DNA from: Variovorax paradoxus
GTDB lineage: Bacteria > Pseudomonadota > Gammaproteobacteria > Burkholderiales > Burkholderiaceae_C
DNA length: 64,000 nucleotides
NCBI RefSeq assembly: GCF_018614955.1
Contig: NZ_JAGGNV010000019.1
Span: 59,885-123,884, forward strand
Direction: 5' to 3'
Positions 17,767 through 24,956 of this stretch are shown here, piece by piece (position 1 is the stretch's first letter; each line of letters begins with the position of its first letter). Below the pieces are notes generated by a model. The model ran no database searches and was not told where the DNA came from. It saw only the letters and a list, made by a program, of their open reading frames with translations. Made by a program: the position numbers and the translations under genes.

Positions 17767-18948
17767 TCAGGCGGCGTTTCGGAGAAAGCGCTCGGCCAGC
17801 AGCACCCAGTAGGCCGAGCCGATGGCAACGTTGTCGTCGTTGAAGTCGTAGCCGGGGTTGTGCACCATGCAGGCGCCGTGGCTGTCGCCCTCGCCGTTGC
17901 CGATCAGCAGATAGCTGCCGGGCACGCGCTCGAGCATGAAGGCGAAGTCCTCGCTGCCGGGGAGCGCGGGTGCCTGCAGCGTGACGCGGTCGGCACCGAG
18001 CAGCTCGAGCGCCACTTCGCGCGCGAAGGCGGTTTCCTCGGGCGTGTTGACCAGCACCGCATAGCCGGGCCGCCAGTCGATCTGCGCCGTGACGCCGAAG
18101 CTTTCCGCTTGCGCCGCGACCAGCGCCTTGATGCGCGCTTCGAGCCTGCCGCGCACTTCGCGGTCGAGCGCGCGCACGCTGATCTCCAGCACCGCGCTCT
18201 GCGGGATCACGTTGTTGGCCTTGCCGGCATGGATGGCGCCGACCGTGACCACGGCCATCTGCAGCGGGTCGATGTTGCGCGACACCACGGTCTGAAGCGC
18301 CATCACGATGCTGGCCGCTGCCACGATGGGATCGGCGGCCCGGTGCGGCATCGCGCCATGGCCGCCGATGCCGGTGAGCGTGACCGTGGCGTAGTCCGAC
18401 GAGGCCATCGCCGGGCCTTCGCGCAGCGCCAGCCGGCCTTGCGGCAGGCCAGGCATGTTGTGCATCGCGAAGATCGCGTCGCACGGGTACCTGTCGAACA
18501 AGCCGTCCTCCATCATCCGCAGCGCGCCGCCGCCGCCTTCCTCGGCCGGCTGGAAGATCAGGTTCAGCGTGCCGTCGAAGCGCCCGCGCTCGGCCAGGTG
18601 GTGCGCGGCGGCCAGCAGCATCGCCGTGTGGCCGTCGTGGCCGCAGGCATGCATCACGCCGGCATGGCTGCTCGCGTAGGCGAGGCCGGTGGCTTCGTCG
18701 ATCGGCAAGGCGTCCATGTCGGCGCGCAGGCCCAGGCGGCGCGCGCCCCTGCCGCGCACCAGCCGGCCCACCACGCCAGTGCCGCCGAGGCCGCGCTCGA
18801 CCTCGTAGCCCCAGGCTTCCAGCTTTGAGGCGACCAGCGCCGAGGTGCGGTGCTCGTCGAAGGCCAGTTCCGGGTGGTGGTGGATGTCGCGCCTGAGGCC
18901 GATGAATTCGTCCGCCTGCGCATGCAGTTGTTCGAGGAGTGTGCTCAT
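17767..18948 (-). CDS. M20-family amidohydrolase (hippurate hydrolase/aminoacylase type)
   Basis: A 393-residue zinc amidohydrolase. Metal-site motifs are HACGHDGHTA (residues 100-109) and FQPAEEGGGGALRM (catalytic Glu pair). IGGHGAMPHRAADPIV marks the dimerisation domain, and LPGSEDFAFMLERVPGS carries the last ligand region. Such enzymes hydrolyse N-acyl amino acids or related amides. The gene starts 9 bp after the stop of a Bug binding protein on the same strand, and a divergent LysR regulator lies beyond, so an uptake-plus-hydrolysis unit for one amide-type substrate is likely. Confidence 0.85.
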   Translation of the reverse strand: MSTLLEQLHAQADEFIGLRRDIHHHPELAFDEHRTSALVASKLEAWGYEVERGLGGTGVVGRLVRGRGARRLGLRADMDALPIDEATGLAYASSHAGVMHACGHDGHTAMLLAAAHHLAERGRFDGTLNLIFQPAEEGGGGALRMMEDGLFDRYPCDAIFAMHNMPGLPQGRLALREGPAMASSDYATVTLTGIGGHGAMPHRAADPIVAAASIVMALQTVVSRNIDPLQMAVVTVGAIHAGKANNVIPQSAVLEISVRALDREVRGRLEARIKALVAAQAESFGVTAQIDWRPGYAVLVNTPEETAFAREVALELLGADRVTLQAPALPGSEDFAFMLERVPGSYLLIGNGEGDSHGACMVHNPGYDFNDDNVAIGSAYWVLLAERFLRNAA

Positions 18949-18957
18949 GAGGCCAGC

Positions 18958-19944
18958 TTACTGCGGCTGAAGGTTGATCGACTTGGCGATGCCGCGGTAG
19001 CGCGCCGTCTCGGCCTCGAAGAACTTCGCCGATTCGGCCAGCGACATCGGCGCCGAAGCCACCTGCGTCTGGGCTGCCAGCTGCGCGCGCACGACCGGGT
19101 CCTTCAGGGTCGCGCCGATCGCCTTGTGCAGGCGCTGCACCACCTCTTCCGGCGTGTTCTTCGGCACCATGAAGCCGCTCCAGATCTTGTAGGAGAAATT
19201 CTTCAGCTCCTTGCCTTCGCTGACGGCCGGCACGTTCTTGAGCAGCTCGGAGCGCTGAGCGCCGAGCTGGCCGATCACCTTGAGCCGGCCCTGTTCGGCC
19301 AGCGCGCCCATGGCCGCGCTGTAGACCAGCACCGCGAAGTCCACCTGGCCGCCGCCGATGTCCTGCAGGAGCGGTGCGTTGCCCTTGTACGGCGCATGCA
19401 TGAGCTTGATGCCGGCCTGCTGCTGCACGCTCTCGAGGACCAAGTGGTAGAGCGATCCGACGCCCACGCTGCCGTAGCTCAGCGGCGCGTCGCCGGACTT
19501 GCGCGCTAGCGCGATCAGCTCGTCGACGTTGTTGGCCGGCAGGTCCTTGCGCGCGACGAAGACCATCACGGCGTCGGTCACCGGATGCACGAGGCGGAAG
19601 TCCTCGGCCTTGAGCTTGACGGCCGCGTTGGCCAGCGGCGAGAGGATCACCTCGTTGGGCGAGCCCTGGAAGAGGTAGTAGCCGTCGGCGGGCGCCGCCA
19701 GCACCTTCTGCGCCGCCATCGCGCCGCTGACGCCGCCGAGGTTCTCCACCACGACCTGCTGGCCCAGTTCCTTGCCGAGCGGCGCGGTGAAGATGCGCGC
19801 CGCCGCGTCGGAGGGGCCGCCGGCGGGGTAGGGGACCATCAGGCTGACGGGCTTGGTCGGGTAGCTCTGCGCGAAGGTCGTGCCTGCGGCGAGCACGAGG
19901 CCGGCAAGAAGAAGGGCGAGCGAAGGTGGGGACAACGGTTTCAT
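18958..19944 (-). CDS. Bug-family tripartite tricarboxylate transporter substrate-binding protein
   Basis: A 328-residue periplasmic protein with signal peptide LALLLAGLVLAAGTTFAQ. Bug motifs are VSLMVPYPAGGPSDAAARIF, VVVENLGGVSGAMAAQKVLA and MHAPYKGNAPLLQDIGGGQV. The ATG at 19944 gives a clean signal peptide, whereas a longer frame from 20052 would read through the regulatory region. It is the first gene of a two-gene unit with the M20 amidohydrolase. No TctAB subunits are nearby. Confidence 0.87.
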   Translation of the reverse strand: MKPLSPPSLALLLAGLVLAAGTTFAQSYPTKPVSLMVPYPAGGPSDAAARIFTAPLGKELGQQVVVENLGGVSGAMAAQKVLAAPADGYYLFQGSPNEVILSPLANAAVKLKAEDFRLVHPVTDAVMVFVARKDLPANNVDELIALARKSGDAPLSYGSVGVGSLYHLVLESVQQQAGIKLMHAPYKGNAPLLQDIGGGQVDFAVLVYSAAMGALAEQGRLKVIGQLGAQRSELLKNVPAVSEGKELKNFSYKIWSGFMVPKNTPEEVVQRLHKAIGATLKDPVVRAQLAAQTQVASAPMSLAESAKFFEAETARYRGIAKSINLQPQ

Positions 19945-19996
19945 CAGGGCTCCGGTGGATGCGAGCGAATCGTAGGAGTCGTCAATCCGAACGTCC

Positions 19997-20016
19997 AATG
20001 CATTGTTGTCTGCATT
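19997..20016. promoter_or_regulatory. inverted repeat, candidate LysR-type regulator site
   Basis: AATGCA and TGCATT are perfect 6-bp arms separated by 8 bp, in the 113-bp gap between the divergent Bug gene (start 19944) and LysR gene (start 20058). The left arm lies within an 8-bp palindrome AATGCATT. Position and dyad symmetry fit an autoregulated LysR site, though the sequence is not a textbook T-N11-A box. Confidence 0.4.
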
Positions 20017-20057
20017 AGCATGAGTTCGATTCACCATCATCCCTCTGGGCACGCACG

Positions 20058-20942
20058 ATGACGCTGGTTCAACTGAGGCACTTGATCGCGCTCGCGAAGA
20101 GCGGCTCCTTCAGCAAGGCTGCGCAGGCCCAGCACCTTACCCAGCCCGCGTTGAGCCGCAGCATCCGCGCGCTCGAGGACGAACTGGGCATGCCGCTGTT
20201 CGACCGCGTCGGGCGCCGCAACGAACTTACCGCCTTCGGCCGCGAGGTGCTGAACCGGGCGCGGCAACTGGTGTTCGAGGCCGACGAGCTGCGCGACAGC
20301 GGCCGGCAGATGCGCGAAGGGCAGGGCGGCGTGATTCGCATCGGCATGGGCTCAGGCCCGGGCGCGATGCTGATGACGCCTTTTCTGATGCGCATGGCGA
20401 CTCGCCATCCGAAGATGCGCGTGGTCGTGTCGCGCGGCGGCACCGAGCTGCTGGCGCAGGCGCTGCGCGCACGCACGCTCGATGCGCTGGTGGTCGATGC
20501 CCGTTCGCTGAAGCCCGCGGCCGACCTGGAGCTGAGTGAACTGCACGAAATGCGTGGCGTCTTCATGTGTCGTCGCGGCCATCCGCTGGCGCGGGTGCGC
20601 AAGGGCGTGAGCTTCGAAGCGGTTCAGCGCTATCCCGTAGCCTCCACGCCGCTGAGCGACGAGGTGGCGCGCACCCTGGTCGAAGCCTACGGACCCGAGG
20701 CGCACCCGGCACACTGCGTCACGCTGCGGTGCGAGGAAGTCCCGAGCCTGGTGGACGTGGTGCGCCAGAGCAACGCCGTGCTGCTGGCCATTCGCGCGGC
20801 GGCGCCCGACCTGGTCGAGCTGAAGATGAAGCCCGCGCTGAATGGCGTCGCACGTTTCGGCCTCGTGACCTTGCGCCGGCGCACCGAGGCGCCGGGGCTG
20901 CCGATCCTGCGCGGGCTGATGCAGGAGCTGCTGCGCGACTGA
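20058..20942 (+). CDS. LysR-family transcriptional regulator
   Basis: A 294-residue regulator with the standard N-terminal winged helix (LRHLIALAKSGSFSKAAQAQ, LTQPALSRSIRALEDELGMP) and a C-terminal effector domain (GGVIRIGMGSGPGAMLMTPF). It is divergent from the Bug-M20 unit, the usual arrangement for an activator of that unit; the effector is presumably the amide substrate or product. It ends 3 bp before the stop of dadA on the other strand. Confidence 0.87.
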   Translation: MTLVQLRHLIALAKSGSFSKAAQAQHLTQPALSRSIRALEDELGMPLFDRVGRRNELTAFGREVLNRARQLVFEADELRDSGRQMREGQGGVIRIGMGSGPGAMLMTPFLMRMATRHPKMRVVVSRGGTELLAQALRARTLDALVVDARSLKPAADLELSELHEMRGVFMCRRGHPLARVRKGVSFEAVQRYPVASTPLSDEVARTLVEAYGPEAHPAHCVTLRCEEVPSLVDVVRQSNAVLLAIRAAAPDLVELKMKPALNGVARFGLVTLRRRTEAPGLPILRGLMQELLRD

Positions 20943-20945
20943 GGA

Positions 20946-22214
20946 TCAGGCTTGCGCGAACGCGAAGTCGACTTCGGGCTTCAGGCCGCTCACGATGCGC
21001 GCGATCGATTTGCCCGAGCCGCAGGCGTGCGTCCAGCCCAGCGTGCCGTGGCCGGTGTTGAGGAACAGGTTGGGCAGCTTCGTCTTGCCGATCAGCGGCA
21101 CGTTGCTCGGCGTGGCCGGGCGCAGGCCGGTCCAGAACTGGGCCTCGCTGGTTTCGCCGGCGCCGGGGAACAGTTCTTCGACGCGCCGCACGATGGCCTC
21201 GCAGCGCACGCGGTTCAGGTCGCGGTCGTAGCCGTTGAGTTCGGCCGTTCCCGCGATGCGCAGGCGATCCCCGGTGGCCGAGGTATAGCGCGAGAACACC
21301 AGCTTGTATTCGTCATCGGTCAGGGAGACCTGGTGCGCCTTCGAGGCGTCCTTGACCGGCAGCGTGACCGAATAACCCTTGGCCGGATAGATCGGCAGCC
21401 GGATGCCCAGCGGCGCAGCATAGAGCGGGCTCAGCGAGCCCATCGCCAGCACGAAGGCATCGCCGCGGATGCGCTGGAAGCGGCCTTCGTCGTCGGTCGC
21501 CTCCACGTGGTCGATGCTGCCGCCGGTTTCGCGCAGCGCGGTCACGGTATGGCTCATCAGGAAGTTCACGCCGGCGGCGGCGGCCAGTGCGACCAGCTCG
21601 CGAGCGAAGCGGTTGGCATCGCCCGATTCGTCTTCGGCCGTATAGGTGGCGCCGGCCAGCTGCGCCCGGATGTGGGACAGCGCGGGTTCGAGCTTCACCG
21701 CCTCGTCGGCCGAGATCACCTGGCGCTCGCAGCCCAGCGCGCGCATCTGCTCGGCCGGCTTCAGCGCGCCGTCGAATTCCTTCTGCGTCGTATAGAAGTG
21801 CAGGATGCCCTGGGTGCGGTGCTCGTAGCTGAGGCCGGTGTCGCGGCGCAGCTGCTGCAGCGTGTCGCGGCTGTAGGTGCCCAGGCGCACGATCTGCTCG
21901 ATGTTGTGGCGCGTGCGCGCCGGCGTGCATTCGCGCAGGAACTGCAGGCCCCAGAGCCATTGGCGCATGTCGGCGCGGATGCGAAAGAGGAGCGGGGCAT
22001 CTTCCTTGCCGAGCCATTGCAGCACCTTGAGCGGCGCGCTCGGGTTGGCCCAGGGCTCGGCATGGCTGACCGAGATCTGGCCGCCGTTGGCGAAGCTGGT
22101 TTCGGCAGCCGGTGTGGCCTGCCGGTCGATCACGGTCACGTCGTGGCCGAGTTGCTGGAGGTAGTAAGCCGAGGTCACGCCGAGCAGGCCGGCGCCGAGA
22201 ACGATCACGCGCAT
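20946..22214 (-). CDS. dadA: D-amino acid dehydrogenase (DadA-type FAD oxidoreductase)
   Basis: A 422-residue flavoenzyme. The FAD-binding motif MRVIVLGAGLLGVTSAYYLQ is at the N-terminus, followed by the DadA signature ETSFANGGQISVSHAEPW. Further motifs are IYPAKGYSVTLPV, FWTGLRPATPSNVPLIGKT and LNTGHGTLGWTHACGSGKS near the C-terminus. DadA oxidises D-amino acids to 2-oxo acids and ammonia, passing electrons to the respiratory chain. The gene is preceded by an intact tandem glycine riboswitch with a terminator, so glycine may be inducer and substrate, as for a glycine-oxidising member of the family. AAGGG about 9 nt before the ATG is the ribosome-binding site. Confidence 0.88.
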   Translation of the reverse strand: MRVIVLGAGLLGVTSAYYLQQLGHDVTVIDRQATPAAETSFANGGQISVSHAEPWANPSAPLKVLQWLGKEDAPLLFRIRADMRQWLWGLQFLRECTPARTRHNIEQIVRLGTYSRDTLQQLRRDTGLSYEHRTQGILHFYTTQKEFDGALKPAEQMRALGCERQVISADEAVKLEPALSHIRAQLAGATYTAEDESGDANRFARELVALAAAAGVNFLMSHTVTALRETGGSIDHVEATDDEGRFQRIRGDAFVLAMGSLSPLYAAPLGIRLPIYPAKGYSVTLPVKDASKAHQVSLTDDEYKLVFSRYTSATGDRLRIAGTAELNGYDRDLNRVRCEAIVRRVEELFPGAGETSEAQFWTGLRPATPSNVPLIGKTKLPNLFLNTGHGTLGWTHACGSGKSIARIVSGLKPEVDFAFAQA

Positions 22215-22264
22215 TTCGAGAACCCTTGAGGTTGCAGCGCTTGAACGCAAGAGAACGGAAGCTC

Positions 22265-22299
22265 GAAAAGAAAGCAACCGGACCGTGCGTCCAAGTTGC
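22265..22299 (-). terminator. Rho-independent terminator, expression platform of glycine riboswitch 1
   Basis: On the minus strand GCAACTTGGAC pairs with GTCCGGTTGC around a GCACG loop (22274-22299), followed by a U-rich run TTTCTTTTC. It lies immediately 3' of aptamer II and 50 nt before the dadA ATG. A riboswitch controlling this terminator would normally be relieved by glycine, giving an on-switch; that direction is inferred. Confidence 0.7.
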
Positions 22300-22300
22300 C

Positions 22301-22503
22301 GCTCCCCCTGTCCTCGGTACCTGAGAGATTCACCCGCTGCGCCCGCAGCGGGTTTGCTCCTTCGGTGCATCACATGGCGTGATGGCTCTCCAGACGGCTT
22401 TGACAGTTGATGCAGTACAGGCTCATCGCGTGAGCCGACCTGAGCGTTTATGGGAGTTTGCGCCTTCGGTGGAGCCGCTTCACGCGGCCCGCTCTCCTGC
22501 AGT
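22301..22503 (-). promoter_or_regulatory. tandem glycine riboswitch 1 (two intact aptamers) upstream of dadA
   Basis: Read on the minus strand. Aptamer I (about 22500-22437) shows GCAGGAGAGC, CACCGAAGGCGCAAAC and ACGCTCAGGT, with a GGCTCA/TGAGCC hairpin and a TGCAG/CTGCA closing stem. Aptamer II (about 22396-22301) shows GTCTGGAGAGCC, GCACCGAAGGAGCAAA, GAATCTCTCAGGTA and GAGGACAGGGGGAGC. These are the conserved core blocks of the glycine (gcvT) riboswitch family in its cooperative two-aptamer form. It sits between the stop of the upstream paralogue and dadA, with a terminator directly 3'. Confidence 0.9.
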
Positions 22504-22509
22504 GCCGCG

Positions 22510-22515
22510 ATTGTA
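22510..22515 (-). promoter_or_regulatory. -10 element (TACAAT) for riboswitch 1/dadA transcript
   Basis: TACAAT on the minus strand matches five of six bases of the sigma-70 -10 consensus. It would place the RNA start near 22503, exactly where aptamer I begins. No good -35 is seen at 16-18 bp spacing. The homologous riboswitch 2 has TAAAAT at the same relative position, which strengthens the call. Confidence 0.45.
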
Positions 22516-22536
22516 GGCGGGGACGATGGCCCGCGG

Positions 22537-23784
22537 CTACGGATTTCTGAAGGCGAACTCGAGCTCGGGCCTGAGGCCGCTCACGATCCGGGCGATCGAC
22601 TTGCCGGCGCCGCAGGCGTTGATCCAGCCGCGCGCACCCGGCGCGACGTTGAGGAACAGGTTGAACAGCCGGGTCTTGCCGATCATCGGCAGGCCGTCAC
22701 GGCTGACGGCGTGCACCACCGTTTCGAGGGATGCATGCGCCGTGTCGGCCGCGCCGGGCAACAGCGTTTCGATGCGGTGCAGGATGGCGTCGACGCGGTC
22801 CGAATCGGGCTCGTTCTCTTCGTCGAGGCTGGCGCGCACGGTGGCGGAGACCCGCAGGCAGTCGCCACCGGGGGTTTCGATGCGCCGGATGCGCAGCTTG
22901 CCCTGCCGGTCGCGCAGCGCGACGCGCGGTGCGCGGCTCGCGTCCTTGAGAGGGATCGTGACGATGTATTCGCGCAGGAAGCGAAAAGGCATGGCGATCT
23001 TCAGCTTTTCGGCGTGCATCGCGCTGGAAATGCCGAGCGCCAGCACATAGGCCTGTCCGCGCAGGACGGTGGGCTGGCCGTCGGCATCGAGCAGTTCGAC
23101 GTGCTCGATGCGGCCTGCGCGCTCCTTCAGCGAGATCACCGTGTGCTGGGTCAGGAAGCGCACGCCGGCCGCGCGGCACAGGAACACCATGCTGGCCGCG
23201 AACTGGGCCGGATCGCGCGTCGCCGGATCGTCGAGCGAGTAGGCCGCACCGGCGAGCTCACCACGAAGGGCCTGCAGGGCCGGCTCGATGTGCAGCGCCT
23301 CCTCGGCCGTGACAAGGCGCTCTTCGCAGCCCAGCTCATGCCAATGAGAGGCGCGCGCCAGTCGGGCGTTGAAGGCGTCGGCATCGGTGTAGATGCTCAG
23401 CAGGCCCGGGTTGCGCTGGCCGGGGGGCACGCCAGCTTCGTCGCGCAGCGAACGCACGATGTCGCGGCTGTAGGCAGCCAGCCGGACGAGGTGTTCGATC
23501 GGCTTGGATTTCGGCGCCTCGCCGATGACGCGATCGAGCAGTTTTGCGAAGCGTCGCCGCAGGCTCACGTACAGCCCCACCCATTTCGCGCGGGCGGCAC
23601 GGCGCGCGGCGGACTGCCGAAGGAGCTGGGCGGCCGCGGCCGTGACGACCGTTTCGACGCGCCCGCGCGCCTTGGCCGCAGGCGTGGCGTGCCTGTCGAC
23701 CACGATCACTTCGTGGCCCAGCTGTTGAAGGTAATAGGCCGATGTCACGCCGAGCAAGCCGGCGCCGAGTACAACCACGCGCAT
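22537..23784 (-). CDS. divergent DadA paralogue (FAD oxidoreductase with lost signature motifs)
   Basis: A 415-residue paralogue of the downstream dadA. The N-terminal FAD motif is kept (MRVVVLGAGLLGVTSAYYLQ), as is part of the C-terminal one (INACGAGKSIARIVSGLRPE). The DadA signature after ATPA is replaced by a basic stretch (ARGRVETVVTAAAAQLLRQS), the FWTGLRPxTP block has become LETVVHAVSRDGLPMIG, and NTGHGTLGW has become NVAPGARGW. FAD binding is likely, D-amino acid oxidation doubtful. The start at 23784 has AAAGGA upstream; an ATG at 23808 lacks one. It has its own glycine riboswitch with a degenerate first aptamer. The frame is intact, so it is not an obvious pseudogene. Confidence 0.8.
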   Translation of the reverse strand: MRVVVLGAGLLGVTSAYYLQQLGHEVIVVDRHATPAAKARGRVETVVTAAAAQLLRQSAARRAARAKWVGLYVSLRRRFAKLLDRVIGEAPKSKPIEHLVRLAAYSRDIVRSLRDEAGVPPGQRNPGLLSIYTDADAFNARLARASHWHELGCEERLVTAEEALHIEPALQALRGELAGAAYSLDDPATRDPAQFAASMVFLCRAAGVRFLTQHTVISLKERAGRIEHVELLDADGQPTVLRGQAYVLALGISSAMHAEKLKIAMPFRFLREYIVTIPLKDASRAPRVALRDRQGKLRIRRIETPGGDCLRVSATVRASLDEENEPDSDRVDAILHRIETLLPGAADTAHASLETVVHAVSRDGLPMIGKTRLFNLFLNVAPGARGWINACGAGKSIARIVSGLRPELEFAFRNP

Positions 23785-23865
23785 GTCCAGATCCTTTTGG
23801 GATGGCATGAACGGCGGGTTGGGCGCTCACCGTGCGGAGCCGCCTTAACCCGGGGTTCAGATGCC

Positions 23866-24066
23866 GCTCCCCCTGTCCTCGATACCTGAGAGATTCATCC
23901 GCTGCGACCTGCAACGGACTTGCTCCTTCGGTGCATCACCTGGCGTGATGACTCTCCAGACGGCGATTGATTAAGTGAGCAGTGACCGAACCGATACGAG
24001 GTTCACCTGAGCGTTCATGGGAGTTTGCGCCAACGGTGGGATGTCGATGCATCCGCTTTTCTGCGG
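23866..24066 (-). promoter_or_regulatory. tandem glycine riboswitch 2, aptamer I degenerate
   Basis: Minus strand. Aptamer II (about 23962-23866) is intact: GTCTGGAGAGTC, GCACCGAAGGAGCAAG, GAATCTCTCAGGTA, GAGGACAGGGGGAGC. Aptamer I (about 24066-24005) is clearly homologous to that of riboswitch 1 (GGCGCAAACTCCCATGAACG is shared but for one base). Its core is changed: GCAGGAGAGC is GCAGAAAAGC and CACCGAAGG is CACCGTTGG. The stems persist: GCAG/CTGC closing pairs and a new GAACC/GGTTC hairpin. No terminator follows aptamer II. The gene downstream is the divergent DadA paralogue. Confidence 0.85.
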
Positions 24067-24071
24067 TAAGA

Positions 24072-24094
24072 ATTTTAGCTTAGAAACCGGTTTC
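24072..24094 (-). promoter_or_regulatory. putative promoter with palindrome for riboswitch 2 transcript
   Basis: On the minus strand TAAAAT (24077-24072) is a good -10 hexamer that would start RNA near 24065, at the beginning of riboswitch 2. Just upstream the perfect 12-bp palindrome GAAACCGGTTTC (24083-24094) occupies the -18 to -30 region, where a repressor would block polymerase. It lies 7 bp from the stop codon of the XRE-type regulator gene. The binding protein is unknown. Confidence 0.4.
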
Positions 24095-24101
24095 CTGGCC
24101 C

Positions 24102-24836
24102 TCATGCGCGGCGCAGGCGGGTGAACAGTTCGAACTCCCAGTTGCGCATGCCCAGCAGCAGCGTATAGCCCTCGCGCTCCTTGGGCGAGAGCTTCTGGTC
24201 GGTCTGGTGCTGCTGGGCGAAATCCTGGGCCACGCGCTGCAGCCGGTCCAGAAAGGCCGGCGCCAGCGAGCGGCTGATCGAGCCGTGAACCAGCAGCAGG
24301 CCTTCGGCCGGCCCGTCGAAACCGCCGCGGTAGTAGTCGAGCACCACGTTCTCGCGAAAGAAGTCCATCACCGGTCCGTGCGGGCGCCAGCGAAAGGTCT
24401 TGGCAAGTTTCAGGCGGTAGCGGTTCAGCGGCCGCAACTCGATGATGCCGATGCGGTCGAGCTGCGCCAGGTAGCCGATGCATTCGGCCTCGCTGATGCG
24501 GTAGGCGGCCACGATCTGCTCCAGCGTCCACTGGCTCAGCACGCAGATGGCCAGGAGCAGCAGCTTCTTGTCCTTGACCACGGCCTTTTCCTGCTCGAGC
24601 GTCAATTCCTTGAGCAGCGGCTGCGCGTCGGCCACGCGGCGGGCGAGCTCGGCGAAGTCGATCTTCAGCGCACGGCAGATCGCATCGACCCGCGTGAGCG
24701 GCATGTCGCCCTTGGCGAGCATGCGCTTGACGCTGGATTCGGCCATGTCGAGCGACTTGGCGAGGTCCGCGTAGGTCATGCGGGCGGTCTTGAGCTCGTT
24801 CTTCAGAGCCTGCACGAGGTCGACGGTGGTGCTCAT
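24102..24836 (-). CDS. XRE-family helix-turn-helix regulator with C-terminal sensor region
   Basis: A 244-residue protein. Residues 10-75 form a Cro/C1-type HTH (MTYADLAKSLDMAESSVKRM, LTRVDAICRALKIDFAELAR). The remaining 170 residues are an uncharacterised helical region with a possible second winged helix (WTLEQIVAAYRISEAECIGY). The gene is divergent from the CREST-type membrane protein operon (120 bp apart) and may regulate it. It ends close to the riboswitch 2 promoter. Confidence 0.78.
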   Translation of the reverse strand: MSTTVDLVQALKNELKTARMTYADLAKSLDMAESSVKRMLAKGDMPLTRVDAICRALKIDFAELARRVADAQPLLKELTLEQEKAVVKDKKLLLLAICVLSQWTLEQIVAAYRISEAECIGYLAQLDRIGIIELRPLNRYRLKLAKTFRWRPHGPVMDFFRENVVLDYYRGGFDGPAEGLLLVHGSISRSLAPAFLDRLQRVAQDFAQQHQTDQKLSPKEREGYTLLLGMRNWEFELFTRLRRA

Positions 24837-24956
24837 GGGTCGGGTATTGCCTTTCGATACCGAGGGGCGTGAGAAAGTACTCCGTATCGATTCTCGATGC
24901 TCCCGGAGCGGTTGACAACCTACATTCCGCCGCACACACATCACCCGGAGCCCGCC

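Noticed and set aside
22537..23784. Pseudogene call for the DadA paralogue
   Set aside because: The frame is uninterrupted over 415 codons, with normal codon use, a ribosome-binding site and its own leader; loss of motifs alone does not show a dead gene.
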